A stretch of 64,000 nt of DNA from Azospirillum cavernae. Lineage in GTDB: Bacteria; Pseudomonadota; Alphaproteobacteria; Azospirillales; Azospirillaceae. How positions within the stretch are numbered: the stretch's first letter is position 1; each line of letters starts with the position of its first letter. A model generated the notes under the pieces. That model had not been told where the DNA came from, did not search any database, and saw only the letters and a list, made by a program, of their open reading frames with translations. A program made the position numbers and the translations under genes. Location: assembly GCF_003590795.1 (NCBI RefSeq), contig NZ_QYUL01000004.1, forward strand, positions 434,001-498,000. Reading direction: 5' to 3'. Shown piece by piece: positions 54,395-63,657 of the stretch.

Positions 54395-55777
54395 ATGAAC
54401 CGCAACAGGATGACCACGCCGTCCACCGTGTCGGCGGGCAGGCTCGCCATGCTGGCCGCCGTCGGGGCTGCGGCCCTCCTCGCTCGCCCCGTCATGGCGG
54501 AGACGACGCCGCAGGATCTCGCGCGTCTGGGCAAGGATTTGACGCCCGTCGGGGCGGAAACGGCGGGCAACAAAGACGGCTCGATCCCGGCCTGGACCGG
54601 CGGATTGACCAAGATCCCCGCCGGGTTCGACCCGGCGCAGGGCTACGCCGACCCGTTCGCCAGCGACGCGCCGCTCTACACCATCACCGCCGCCAACGCC
54701 GACCAATACAAGGACAAGCTGGCCCCCGGACAGATCGCGCTGCTCAAGCGCTATCCCGGCTACAAGATGAAGGTCTACCCGTCGCGCCGGACGGCGGCGC
54801 TGCCCCAGGCGGAGTATGATCTGATCCGCAACGAGGCGGCGGCGGCGCAGTTGGTCGAGGGCGGCAACGGCGTGCTGAACATCACCGCCACAACGGTTCC
54901 CTTTCCGGTCCCCAAAAGCGGGGTGGAAGCGATCTGGAACCACATCATGCATTACCGGGGCGGCACCTATCTGCGCTACGGCACCGAATTTCCGGTCCAC
55001 ACCAACGGCGGCTTCACGCCGCTGCGCCGGACGGAGTGGTACGCGCGGGCCAGTTCGCTGGGCAACGCCGAACCCAACCGCCTGCATTACTATTTGAACC
55101 TCGTCACCGCCCCGTCGAGCATCGCGGGCGAGGCCATCCTGACCCATGAGCCGGTCGATCAGGTGAAGGAAACCCGTCTGGCCTGGACCTACAACCCCGG
55201 CCAACGCCGCGTGCTGCGCGCGCCGTCGGTGTCCTACGACAGCCCCGGCACCGGCACCGACGGCCTGCGCACGATGGATGATTACGACGGCTTCAACGGC
55301 GCGCCCGACCGCTATGATTGGAAGCTGGTCGGCAAGAAAGAGATGATCATCGCCTACAACAACTACAAGCTGACCGACAAAAGTCTGAAATACTCCAACA
55401 TCATCATGGAGAACACGCTCAACCAGGATCTGGTGCGTTACGAGCCGCACCGGGTGTGGGTGGTGCAGGCGACGTTGAAATCGGGCGCGCGTCATCTGTA
55501 TGGCAAGCGCGATTTCTACATCGACGAAGACACCTGGTCCATCGCGCACAAGGACCAGTATGACGGGCGCGGCGAATTGTGGCGCGTTCATGAGTTTTAT
55601 CAAATGCTGGAATATGACGTGATGGTGCCCTTCTACGCGGGCAACGTCCTGTATGACCTGCAAGCGCGCCGCTACCTCGTTCACCAACTCTCGAACGAGG
55701 AAAAGCCGGCGAAATACGGCGCGAAATTCGAATTGAGCCGCTTCGCGCCGGACTCGCTGCGCCGCGTCAGCAACTGA
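54395..55777 (+). CDS. DUF1329 family periplasmic protein
   Basis: Periplasmic protein of 460 residues, probably LolA-like. A signal peptide (MLAAVGAAALLARPVMA) precedes ETTPQDLARLGKDLTPVGAE, and GNKDGSIPAWTGGL is the family N-terminal motif. Later parts, AWTYNPGQRRVLRAPSVSYD and KRDFYIDEDTWSIAHKDQYD, fit the LolA-like lipoprotein-carrier fold. ATG 54395 is 9 bases after AGAGG; ATG 54386 is an alternative. It could be the periplasmic shuttle between the RND pump and the DUF1302 barrel. Confidence 0.88.
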   Translation: MNRNRMTTPSTVSAGRLAMLAAVGAAALLARPVMAETTPQDLARLGKDLTPVGAETAGNKDGSIPAWTGGLTKIPAGFDPAQGYADPFASDAPLYTITAANADQYKDKLAPGQIALLKRYPGYKMKVYPSRRTAALPQAEYDLIRNEAAAAQLVEGGNGVLNITATTVPFPVPKSGVEAIWNHIMHYRGGTYLRYGTEFPVHTNGGFTPLRRTEWYARASSLGNAEPNRLHYYLNLVTAPSSIAGEAILTHEPVDQVKETRLAWTYNPGQRRVLRAPSVSYDSPGTGTDGLRTMDDYDGFNGAPDRYDWKLVGKKEMIIAYNNYKLTDKSLKYSNIIMENTLNQDLVRYEPHRVWVVQATLKSGARHLYGKRDFYIDEDTWSIAHKDQYDGRGELWRVHEFYQMLEYDVMVPFYAGNVLYDLQARRYLVHQLSNEEKPAKYGAKFELSRFAPDSLRRVSN

Positions 55778-55873
55778 TCCTCATCAACGGATCGTCAGCA
55801 ACGGATCGGGCCGGATCGGGGCGGTTGCGCCGTCCCGATCCTCAAGGCTCGGCCTCGCAGGATGGATGTCCCG

Positions 55874-57010
55874 ATGTCTCACCGCATCACCGCTCCGCCC
55901 GCCCGCGCGTCGCTGGCGCGGCGCGCCCTGTTGGCGCATGTCATGGCGGCTCTGGCCGTCGCGCCGGGGGCGGCCAGGGCCGCCGCGCGCGATCTGCTCG
56001 CCATTCCGGCCTTGCCCTCGGCCAAGGCGGCCAAGGCTCTGCTGCTTGGCGTTTGTCTGGCTGGGCGGCGGGCGGTCGCCGTCGGCGAGCGGGGGGTGAT
56101 CGTGTTCTCCGACGATGACGGGACGACGTGGCGGCAGGCCAGCGTCCCGGTGTCGGTGACGCTGACCGCCGTCCAGTTTCCAACGCCGGAGGTCGGTTGG
56201 GCGGTCGGTCACGACGGCGTCGTTCTGCGCAGCCAGGACGGCGGCCTGCGCTGGACCCGCCGCTTTGACGGGACCATCGCCAACGCGCTGATGGCCGACG
56301 ACGCGCGCCAGCGGTTGGAGACGGCGCGCGCCTCCGGCGACGCGGCGGCGGTGGAGGCGGCGGAAACGGCGGTCGAGGACGCGGCGGCGGGTGGCGCGTT
56401 CGGCCCATCGCGCCCGCTGCTCGGCCTGTGGTTCCGCACACCCGACGATGGCTTCGTCGTCGGCTCCTACGGCCAGATTTTCCGCACCCGCGACGGCGGC
56501 GAGCGTTGGGAGTCGCTGGGGTCGGCGCTGAACAACCCCGACGGCCTGCACTGCAACGCCATCACGGCCACGCCGACCGGCGTGTTGCTGATCGCGGGGG
56601 AAGGCGGGCGGGTCTACCGCTCCGCCGACGACGGCGCGCGCTGGGAGCGGCTCGACACCGGCAGTCCGGGGGCGCTTTACGGCGTGCGGGCGTTGCCCGA
56701 GGCGGGCGGCGGCGAAACGCTGCTCGCCTTCGGCTTCGGCGGACGGATTTTCCGGCGGGAGGGGGCGGCGGCCTGGATTCCGGTGGCGTCGCCCACCGCG
56801 CGGTCGCTGATTGGCGGCGTCACCCAGGGCGGCGCGCCGCTGCTGGTCGACGCGGCGGGAAGCTGGTGTCTCAGCAAGGATCGCGGCGCCTCCTTCCAAC
56901 CGCTGCGCGCCGCCGGGTCGGCCCCGGTGGCGGGGGTGGCGGCGCTGCGCGAAGGGGCCTTGCTCCAGGTCGGGGCGGGCGGCGTGCGCGTCGTCCCGTT
57001 GGCGGCGTGA
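55874..57010 (+). CDS. Ycf48/Hcf136-like beta-propeller protein
   Basis: Exported beta-propeller protein, 378 residues. An N-terminal signal (RALLAHVMAALAVAPGAARAA) leads into repeated propeller blades, each with a DGG/DDG turn: FSDDDGTTWRQ, SQDGGLRWTRRFDG, FRTRDGGERWESLGS, YRSADDGARWERLD, LSKDRGASFQPL. The start is ATG 55874, 12 bases after AGGA; ATG 55862 is possible. Proteins of this type are regularly next to DUF1329 and MMPL genes and may help assemble or regulate the transport complex. Confidence 0.85.
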   Translation: MSHRITAPPARASLARRALLAHVMAALAVAPGAARAAARDLLAIPALPSAKAAKALLLGVCLAGRRAVAVGERGVIVFSDDDGTTWRQASVPVSVTLTAVQFPTPEVGWAVGHDGVVLRSQDGGLRWTRRFDGTIANALMADDARQRLETARASGDAAAVEAAETAVEDAAAGGAFGPSRPLLGLWFRTPDDGFVVGSYGQIFRTRDGGERWESLGSALNNPDGLHCNAITATPTGVLLIAGEGGRVYRSADDGARWERLDTGSPGALYGVRALPEAGGGETLLAFGFGGRIFRREGAAAWIPVASPTARSLIGGVTQGGAPLLVDAAGSWCLSKDRGASFQPLRAAGSAPVAGVAALREGALLQVGAGGVRVVPLAA

Positions 57011-57020
57011 GGGCAGCGGC

Positions 57021-59480
57021 ATGAAAAGGACGACAGGGCCAATGAAACAGCGCTTTCCCTCCACCCCCGCCGCGTCCGCCATCTCCGACACGGACGTCGA
57101 TCTGGTCCATCACGGCAAGGTGGGCCGGGTCGAAACGCGGGTCGAACGCTGGCTGTTCGGCCATCGTCTGACCGTGCTGACGGTCTTCGCCCTGCTGTCG
57201 GTCTTTCTGGGCTGGCACGCGCTGCAACTGCGGCCCACCGCCAGCTTTGAAAAGATGGTGCCGTCGCGCCATCCCTACATCGCCAATTATCTGGCCTATG
57301 AATCCCAACTGCGCCCGCTCAACAATCTGGTGCGCATCGCGGTGGAGACGACCACAGGCGACATCTACACGCCCGAGTATCTCGACCTGTTGAAACGGAT
57401 CACCGACGAGGTGTTTTACATCCCCGGCGTGGATCGCGGGAATCTGCAATCGCTGTGGACGTCGAACGTCCAATGGTACGAAGTGACCGAGGACGGCTTG
57501 CGCAGCGGCACCGTCATTCCCTCCAACTTCGACGGTTCGCCGGAGCGGATCCGCGAGGTTCGCGTCAATGTCGGGCGGTCCAACCGCATCGGCAGTCTGG
57601 TCGCGTCCGATCATCGCTCGGCGGCGATTCTGGCCCCGCTGCTGGAGGTCGATCCGCAAACCGGCGAAAGTCTGGATTACGGCCAATTCGCCCGCCGTCT
57701 GGAAACGCTGGTGCGCGACAAATACCAGACGGATGGCGTCCGCATCCACATCACCGGCTTTTCCAAGATCATCGGCGATCTGATCGACGGCATTTTCGAC
57801 ATCGCCGCCTTTTTCGCCGTCACGGTGCTGCTGACGGCGGTTGTGCTCTATTGGTATTCGCGCTGTTGGCGCGGCACGCTGTCCACGCTGTTTTGCTGCG
57901 GTCTGGCCGTGGTCTGGCAGCTTGGCGTTCTCGATGTTCTGGGGTTGGGGCTGGATCCCTATTCGGTGCTGGTGCCGTTCCTGACCTTCGCCATCGGCGT
58001 CAGCCACGCGGTGCAGAACATCAACACCATGGCCGCCGAGCGGGTGGCCGGCCGGTCGGTGATGGAGGCCGCCCGCGCCACCTTCCGGCTGTTGTTCATC
58101 CCCGGAACCATCGCGCTGGTCTGCGACGCGGTGGGATTCTCCACCCTGATGGTCATCGACATCCGCGTCATTCAGGAACTGGCGATCAACGCCAGCGTCG
58201 GCGTGGCGGTCATCATCGTCACCAAAATGTTTCTGCTGCCGGTCATCATGTCCTACGCCGGGTCCAGCCCGCGCGCGTTGGAGCAATACCGTCGTCGGAT
58301 GCGGCCCGAACGGCAGGCGGTCAACCGCTTTTTGGCCCGCTTCACCGAACCGCGTTGGGCGGCGGCGGCGGTCCTGAGCGCGGGCGCGCTGCTGGCGGGG
58401 GCCTTTTTGCAAAGCCGGGATCTGAAGATCGGCGATCTGGATCCGGGCGCGCCGGAGCTGCGCCAGGACTCCCGTTACAACCGGGATGTTCAGTTTTTCC
58501 TGTCGCATTACTCGACCAGCCCGGACGTCTTCGCGGTGATGGTGCGGACCCCGGCGGGCGAATGCGGCTCCTACCCGGTGGCGGTGGTGGTCGATCAGTT
58601 CCAATGGCGGATGGAGAATGTGCCGGGCGTCGAGGCCAGCAGTTCCCTGTTCGGGCCGATGAAGCGGGCGATCGCCGGAACCAACGGCGGGGATCTGCGC
58701 TGGGCGGCGATCACGCGCAACCGCTACATCTCCAACGCCGGGCACAAGCGGGTTCCGTCGGACACCTACAGCCCCGATTGCTCCATGCTGCCGGTTCTGC
58801 TGTTCCTGGCCGACCACAAGGCGGAGACGCTGACGCGGGTGGTCGCGGCGGTGGAAGATTTCGCCCGCGAGAACAACGGCGACGGCGTGGAATTCCTGCT
58901 GGCGGCGGGCAACGCCGGGATCGAGGCGGCGACCAACACCGTCATCAAAGAATCCGAAGCCACGATGCTGGCCCTGGTCTATGGCATCGTCGCCCTGCTG
59001 GTGCTGTGGGAGTTCAAATCCTGGCGGGTGACGGTGGCGATCATGCTGCCGCTGTTCGTCACCTCGGTCCTGTGCGAAGCGATCATGGCGCGGCTGGGCA
59101 TCGGCGTGAAGGTGGCGACGCTGCCGGTGGTGGCGCTGGGCGTCGGCATCGGCGTCGATTACGGCATCTACATCTACAACCGGCTTGAACACTATCTTGA
59201 ACAAGGGTTGACGCTGCGCGCGGCCTATCTGGAAACCCTGAAGACCACCGGATCGGCGGTGACGGTCACGGGCGTGACCCTGGCGCTGGGCGTGATGACC
59301 TGGACCTTCTCCACCATCAAGTTCCAGGCCGACATGGGGCTGTTGCTGACCTTCATGTTCCTGTGGAACATGGTCGGGGCCATCGTGATGATCCCGGCGC
59401 TGATTTCCCTGCTGATGCCGGGATTGCGCGGCAGCCCGGCGGACAAACGCGCGGCGGCGGCGTGTGCAAAAGCGGGATGA
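57021..59480 (+). CDS. RND-superfamily MMPL-type transporter
   Basis: Large inner-membrane RND transporter, 819 residues, 12 predicted helices in two halves. The hydrophobic N-terminal helix (HRLTVLTVFALLSVFLGWHAL) is followed by a periplasmic loop, a helix bundle (IFDIAAFFAVTVLLTAVVLYW, YSVLVPFLTFAIGVSHAVQNI), and a repeat of the same in the C-terminal half (VVALGVGIGVDYGIYIYNRL). GVGIGVDYGIY carries the Asp expected for proton coupling. ATG 57021 follows GAGGG. It resembles MmpL/HpnN lipid exporters, so a lipid-like cargo is likely. Confidence 0.88.
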   Translation: MKRTTGPMKQRFPSTPAASAISDTDVDLVHHGKVGRVETRVERWLFGHRLTVLTVFALLSVFLGWHALQLRPTASFEKMVPSRHPYIANYLAYESQLRPLNNLVRIAVETTTGDIYTPEYLDLLKRITDEVFYIPGVDRGNLQSLWTSNVQWYEVTEDGLRSGTVIPSNFDGSPERIREVRVNVGRSNRIGSLVASDHRSAAILAPLLEVDPQTGESLDYGQFARRLETLVRDKYQTDGVRIHITGFSKIIGDLIDGIFDIAAFFAVTVLLTAVVLYWYSRCWRGTLSTLFCCGLAVVWQLGVLDVLGLGLDPYSVLVPFLTFAIGVSHAVQNINTMAAERVAGRSVMEAARATFRLLFIPGTIALVCDAVGFSTLMVIDIRVIQELAINASVGVAVIIVTKMFLLPVIMSYAGSSPRALEQYRRRMRPERQAVNRFLARFTEPRWAAAAVLSAGALLAGAFLQSRDLKIGDLDPGAPELRQDSRYNRDVQFFLSHYSTSPDVFAVMVRTPAGECGSYPVAVVVDQFQWRMENVPGVEASSSLFGPMKRAIAGTNGGDLRWAAITRNRYISNAGHKRVPSDTYSPDCSMLPVLLFLADHKAETLTRVVAAVEDFARENNGDGVEFLLAAGNAGIEAATNTVIKESEATMLALVYGIVALLVLWEFKSWRVTVAIMLPLFVTSVLCEAIMARLGIGVKVATLPVVALGVGIGVDYGIYIYNRLEHYLEQGLTLRAAYLETLKTTGSAVTVTGVTLALGVMTWTFSTIKFQADMGLLLTFMFLWNMVGAIVMIPALISLLMPGLRGSPADKRAAAACAKAG

Positions 59481-59521
59481 CGTTTGGTCCATCCGCATTT
59501 CCGATACCGCTGGCGAATTCC

Positions 59522-59935
59522 CTATGCGGGATCTTGCGTCGGGACCCAATTGGCACTGGTCTGCCCGGCGGGGCAGATCGCATGGCGCCGCTCCCAGTTG
59601 ATGGTAAAGTTCCGCAAAGCAAATCCTTTGTTCTCGCGCGCGGCGGTCCCAACAGATCGACGCCGTAACGGGTCCGGCTGGACAACAGGCGCTTGGCGTC
59701 GATGTAGCCGGTATCGGCAAGATGCACGGCCGACAACAGACCATCGGCAGCCAATCCCACATGGATCGTCTCCAGCGCGTGCCCATCGGCGCCGATCTGC
59801 TCGGCATAAGCTTGGCGTTCGTCCTTGCCCGTGGGCAGACGGTAGTCGTCGATCCGGCGACCATAGCGATCCAGCCACTTCGGTGGGCTGAGCCAGCGCA
59901 GCCAATCGGGGGCGCTCACGGCCAAGCTGTCCAGG
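59522..59935 (-). pseudogene. IS1182-family transposase remnant
   Basis: Fragments of an IS1182-type transposase on the minus strand: APDWLRWLSPPKWLDRYGRR and DDYRLPTGKDERQAYAEQIG, then a large deletion, ADTGYIDAKRLLSSRTRYGV, and after a frameshift FTINWERRHAICPAGQTSA. Only parts remain, so it is inactive. Confidence 0.75.
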
Positions 59936-59937
59936 GC

Positions 59938-60165
59938 ATGGCGCATCGTTTCGCCGCCTACACGCTGGGCGACAACGTCGAAAATCTGACCTACACCGGC
60001 GACGGATCTTTCACCGACGTCGGCAATGATCTGGACAACGTGATCCAGGGCGGGGGCGGCGCCGACACGCTGGCGGGCGGGCTTGGGTTCGACACGCTGA
60101 TCGGCGGGGCGGGCAACGATCTGTATCGGATCGACGACGTCGCCGATCTGGTGGTGGAGGTCCCA
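59938..60165 (+). pseudogene. RTX/hemolysin-type protein fragment
   Basis: About 75 residues of a calcium-binding RTX repeat protein: YTLGDNVENLTYTG, then GNDLDNVIQGGGGADTLAGG and FDTLIGGAGNDLYRIDDVAD, with the GGxGxDxL nonapeptides. It is cut at its start next to the IS1182 remnant and ends in an unrelated tail. The parent, probably a large secreted protein, is otherwise gone. Confidence 0.75.
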
Positions 60166-60507
60166 CCGACACGAACGGAGAGGTGAGCATGGCGCCGTCG
60201 GCGGCGCCTGATCGTCGCACCGTTTCCTCGCCGCAACCTCCCTTCGCCAGGAGAAAGAGAAACACGACAAACCACCAAGCTGCGGCCCTTTTTCACGGCG
60301 TGGCCGTCGGACGGCCGGTGCCGCCGAGGCCACGGTCGCTTCCGGCGACGTCATCCAGCAACCCGCCACGGTCCACCGACCTGGAGAGAGTGAGACCTTG
60401 GGCCGTTGCGTCGCCGCAACGCCGTCGCGTTGCTGCGGCTCCAACGAAGAGGTGGCGGAATGGCGTGGAATTTCGACGCCGAGCGGCGCGGGACGTCATT
60501 GAAACCA
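60166..60507. other. 342-base gap
   Basis: Between the RTX fragment and the stop of the efflux pump. A short inverted repeat GTTGCG-TCGC-CGCAAC lies near 60404-60420. No gene is visible. Confidence 0.3.
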
Positions 60508-63500
60508 TCAGCATCTGTGGGATCCGTCCGTGCGCTGTTCCACGACAAGCCGTGGAGAGAGTTCCGGCGCCGTCGACGTCGTTTCCGAACGGCTCGCCGC
60601 CGAGGCCGACCCTGGAGCGAACCAGCCGCCGACATGGCGGGACAGGTCGTCCACCAGGACAAAGATGGCCGGGATGACCAGCAGGCTGAGCAGGGTCGAG
60701 GCCAGCAGGCCGCCGATGACGACGATGGCCATCGGCTGGCGGAAGCTGGGATCGGCGCCCATGCCGAGCGCGATGGGCGTCATGCCGGCCCCCATCGCGA
60801 TGGTGGTCATCAGGATGGGGCGCGCGCGCTTGTGGCAGGCGTCGATCAGCGCGTCGAAACGGTCGAGTCCACGGTCGCGGCGCGCCATCACCGCGTATTC
60901 CACCAGCAGGATCGAGTTCTTGGCGACGACCCCCATCAGCATCAGCAGCCCGATGACCGTCGGCATCGAGAGGCTCATCCCCGTCACCAGCAAGGCGAGC
61001 AAGGCGCCGCCCAACGACAGGGGCAGGGCCGCCAGGATGGTGGCCGGTTGCAGGAACTCGTGAAACAGCAGGACAAGCACGGCGTAGATGCAGAAAACGC
61101 CGACGCCCATGGCGAAGCCGAAGCTGCCGAACAGCTCGTTCATGCGTTGCAGCTCGCCTTGCTGCACCGGCCGGACCGACGCCGGGAGAGACCGCATGGC
61201 TGGCAACCGCTGCGCCTCCGCCATGACCTCGCCCAGGGAACGGCCGCTCAACTCCACGGTCAGCGTGATGTTGCGCGAGCGGTCGATGCGGTCGACCTGC
61301 GCGGGTCCGCTGCCGAACCCGATCTCGGCCACCGAGGACAGCGCGACGGAGCCGCTGGCGCCAGCCACCCGCAACTGGCCCAGCAGCGCCAGATCCTGCC
61401 GCAGCGCGGGGTCGAACCGCACGCGGATGGGGATCTGGCGCTGCGGCAGGTTCAGCTTGGGAATGGCGGAGGAATAATCGCCATAGGTCGCCATGCGCAC
61501 GGTTTCCGCCAGGGTCTCCGACGTCACGCCGAGCGCCGCCGCGCGGGCGTCATCGGGCCTGATCTGAATTTCCGGGCGTTGCAAGGCCGCCCCGGAGGTG
61601 ACGTTGCCGATCCCCTTCAGGGTCCGCAACTCGGCCTCCACCGCGCTGGCGGCCTGCTCCAGCGCCACCGGATCGTCGCTCGCCAGCGTGATCTGCAACT
61701 GCTCGCCGTTGCCGCCGCGTCCGACCTCGATTCGGGCTCCCGGTATCCGCCGCAGCAGGCCGCGCATCGCCGCCTCCACCGCCGTCTGGGAGCGATGGCG
61801 CGCCGACCGGGGGGACAGTTCGACCGTCAGCGAGGCGGTCCGCAGGCTGGTCGTCGTCGAGGCGTCCATGCCGCCGCCCATGGTCGCGACGCCGACCGCC
61901 GCGAACACGCGCGTCACCTCCGGCAGTTGCCCGACGAGGGCCGAGGCCTGCTCGGTCAGGGCGGTCGTGTCGGACAGGGCGCTGTCCGGCGGCAGGGTCA
62001 GCGTGACCTGCGTCTGCGCGTCGTCCTGGGCGGGGAAGAACCCGGTCGGCAGCAGCGGGATCATGCCCAGCGACAGCAGGAAGAAGGCCAGGGCGGCCAG
62101 CGCCGTGCGGCGGGGGCGCCGCAGGCACCAACGCACGCTGCCCAGATAGGCCCTCATCAGCCGCCCGTCCGCCTCGTCCTGATGCTTCACCACCATGACA
62201 TGCGCGGCCATCATCGGCGTCAGCAGGCGGGCCACCAGCAGCGACGCCAGCACCGCCGCCGCCGCCGTGACGCCGAACTGACGGAAGATCTTGCCCGGAA
62301 CGCCGCCCATGAAGGCGGTCGGCAGGAACACGGCCACCAGCGTGAAGGTGGTGGCGATCACCGCCAGCCCGATCTCGTCGGACGCCTCCATCGCCGCGTC
62401 GCGCGGGGATTTGCCCTGGCGCAGATGGCGGGCGATGTTCTCCACCTCCACGATCGCGTCATCGACCAGGATGCCCACCACCAGGGCCAGCGCCAGCAGC
62501 GAAATGGTGTTCAGGCTGAAACCGAGGAGGTTCATGACCCCGAAGGCCGGAATGATCGACAGCGGCAGGGCCACGGCGGACACGATGGTGGCCCGCCAGT
62601 CGCGCAGGAACCACCACACGACCACCACCGCCAGCGCCGCCCCCTCCAGGAGCAGATGCATGGAGCCTTGGTAATTCTCGACGATGGGCGTGACCGTCGT
62701 GCCGGCCTCGGTGACGGTCACTTCGGGATGGGCGGCTGCGAAGGCCGTGACGGCGGCCCGCGCCGCCTCGACGACGCTGACGTCGGAGAACCCCTTGGAG
62801 CGGGTGATCTGGAAGGCGATCACCGACTGCCCGTCGAGAAAGGCCCGCGTGCTGCGGTCGGCGTGGCTGTCGGTGACGCTGGCCACCTGACCCAGCCGGA
62901 CATACCGCCCGTCGTCGAGCGGGATGGTGATGGCGGCGACATCCTCCACGCGGCCGACCGCGCCCAGGGTGCGCAGCGACTGGCGCTTGCCGCCCACCTC
63001 GCCCTGGCCGCCGGAATTGTCCTTCTGCACCGCCTTCAGGGCGGTGGAGACATCCGAAGCGCTGACGCCCAGCCCGGCCATCAGCGTCGGGTCCAGATCC
63101 ACATGGACCTCGCGGTCGATTCCGCCGATGCGGCGGACGGCGGCGACGCCCTTCGCCGACAGCGCCGCCTTGGTAATGTCGTTGTCGACGAACCAGGAGA
63201 GGTCCTGCTCGTCCAGGCGCGACGACCGTACGGTGTAGGTCAGCAGCGCCCGCGTCTCGGCGGTGACCTTCGTCACGCTGGGCGACGCCATGCTGGCGGG
63301 CAGATCGGCCTTGGCGCCGTCCACCGCGTTGCGCACCTCGTTCAGCGCCTCCTCGCTGTCCTTGTCGATGTCGAAGGACACGCTGATGGAAACCGCGCCA
63401 TCGGTGATGGTCGTGGTGATGTGGTCGATGCGGCCAAGCGACGCCAGCTTGTCCTCGATCTTGCGCGCCACCTCGGTTTCCAACTGCGCTGGCGCGGCCC

Positions 63501-63657
63501 CTTCCAGCGTCGCGCTGACGGTGACTGTGGGCTGGTCCATGTCGGGGAATTGCTGGACGCCCAGCCTGGAGAAGCCGATCAGGCCCAGCAGAGTCAGCAG
63601 GATGAACAGCAGGAGGGCCGGGACCGGGTTGCGGATGGACCACGCGGAAACATTCAT
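60508..63657 (-). CDS. HAE1-type RND efflux pump, AcrB-like
   Basis: Inner-membrane efflux transporter of 1049 residues. MNVSAWSIRNPVPALLLFIL starts helix 1; LALALVVGILVDDAIVEVEN in helix 4 carries the paired Asp residues of the proton relay, and the central Lys matches HAE1 sequences (VVAKNSILLVEYAV). Two large periplasmic loops follow helices 1 and 7. The start overlaps the adaptor gene by ATGA (63654-63657), giving an adaptor-pump operon. No outer-membrane factor gene is visible here. Drug or solvent efflux is likely; substrate unknown. Confidence 0.93.
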   Translation of the reverse strand: MNVSAWSIRNPVPALLLFILLTLLGLIGFSRLGVQQFPDMDQPTVTVSATLEGAAPAQLETEVARKIEDKLASLGRIDHITTTITDGAVSISVSFDIDKDSEEALNEVRNAVDGAKADLPASMASPSVTKVTAETRALLTYTVRSSRLDEQDLSWFVDNDITKAALSAKGVAAVRRIGGIDREVHVDLDPTLMAGLGVSASDVSTALKAVQKDNSGGQGEVGGKRQSLRTLGAVGRVEDVAAITIPLDDGRYVRLGQVASVTDSHADRSTRAFLDGQSVIAFQITRSKGFSDVSVVEAARAAVTAFAAAHPEVTVTEAGTTVTPIVENYQGSMHLLLEGAALAVVVVWWFLRDWRATIVSAVALPLSIIPAFGVMNLLGFSLNTISLLALALVVGILVDDAIVEVENIARHLRQGKSPRDAAMEASDEIGLAVIATTFTLVAVFLPTAFMGGVPGKIFRQFGVTAAAAVLASLLVARLLTPMMAAHVMVVKHQDEADGRLMRAYLGSVRWCLRRPRRTALAALAFFLLSLGMIPLLPTGFFPAQDDAQTQVTLTLPPDSALSDTTALTEQASALVGQLPEVTRVFAAVGVATMGGGMDASTTTSLRTASLTVELSPRSARHRSQTAVEAAMRGLLRRIPGARIEVGRGGNGEQLQITLASDDPVALEQAASAVEAELRTLKGIGNVTSGAALQRPEIQIRPDDARAAALGVTSETLAETVRMATYGDYSSAIPKLNLPQRQIPIRVRFDPALRQDLALLGQLRVAGASGSVALSSVAEIGFGSGPAQVDRIDRSRNITLTVELSGRSLGEVMAEAQRLPAMRSLPASVRPVQQGELQRMNELFGSFGFAMGVGVFCIYAVLVLLFHEFLQPATILAALPLSLGGALLALLVTGMSLSMPTVIGLLMLMGVVAKNSILLVEYAVMARRDRGLDRFDALIDACHKRARPILMTTIAMGAGMTPIALGMGADPSFRQPMAIVVIGGLLASTLLSLLVIPAIFVLVDDLSRHVGGWFAPGSASAASRSETTSTAPELSPRLVVEQRTDGSHRC

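Noticed and set aside
56871..59864. 997-codon open frame on the minus strand opposite the MMPL transporter
   Set aside because: Shadow frame with no motif; the plus-strand protein has clear RND features.
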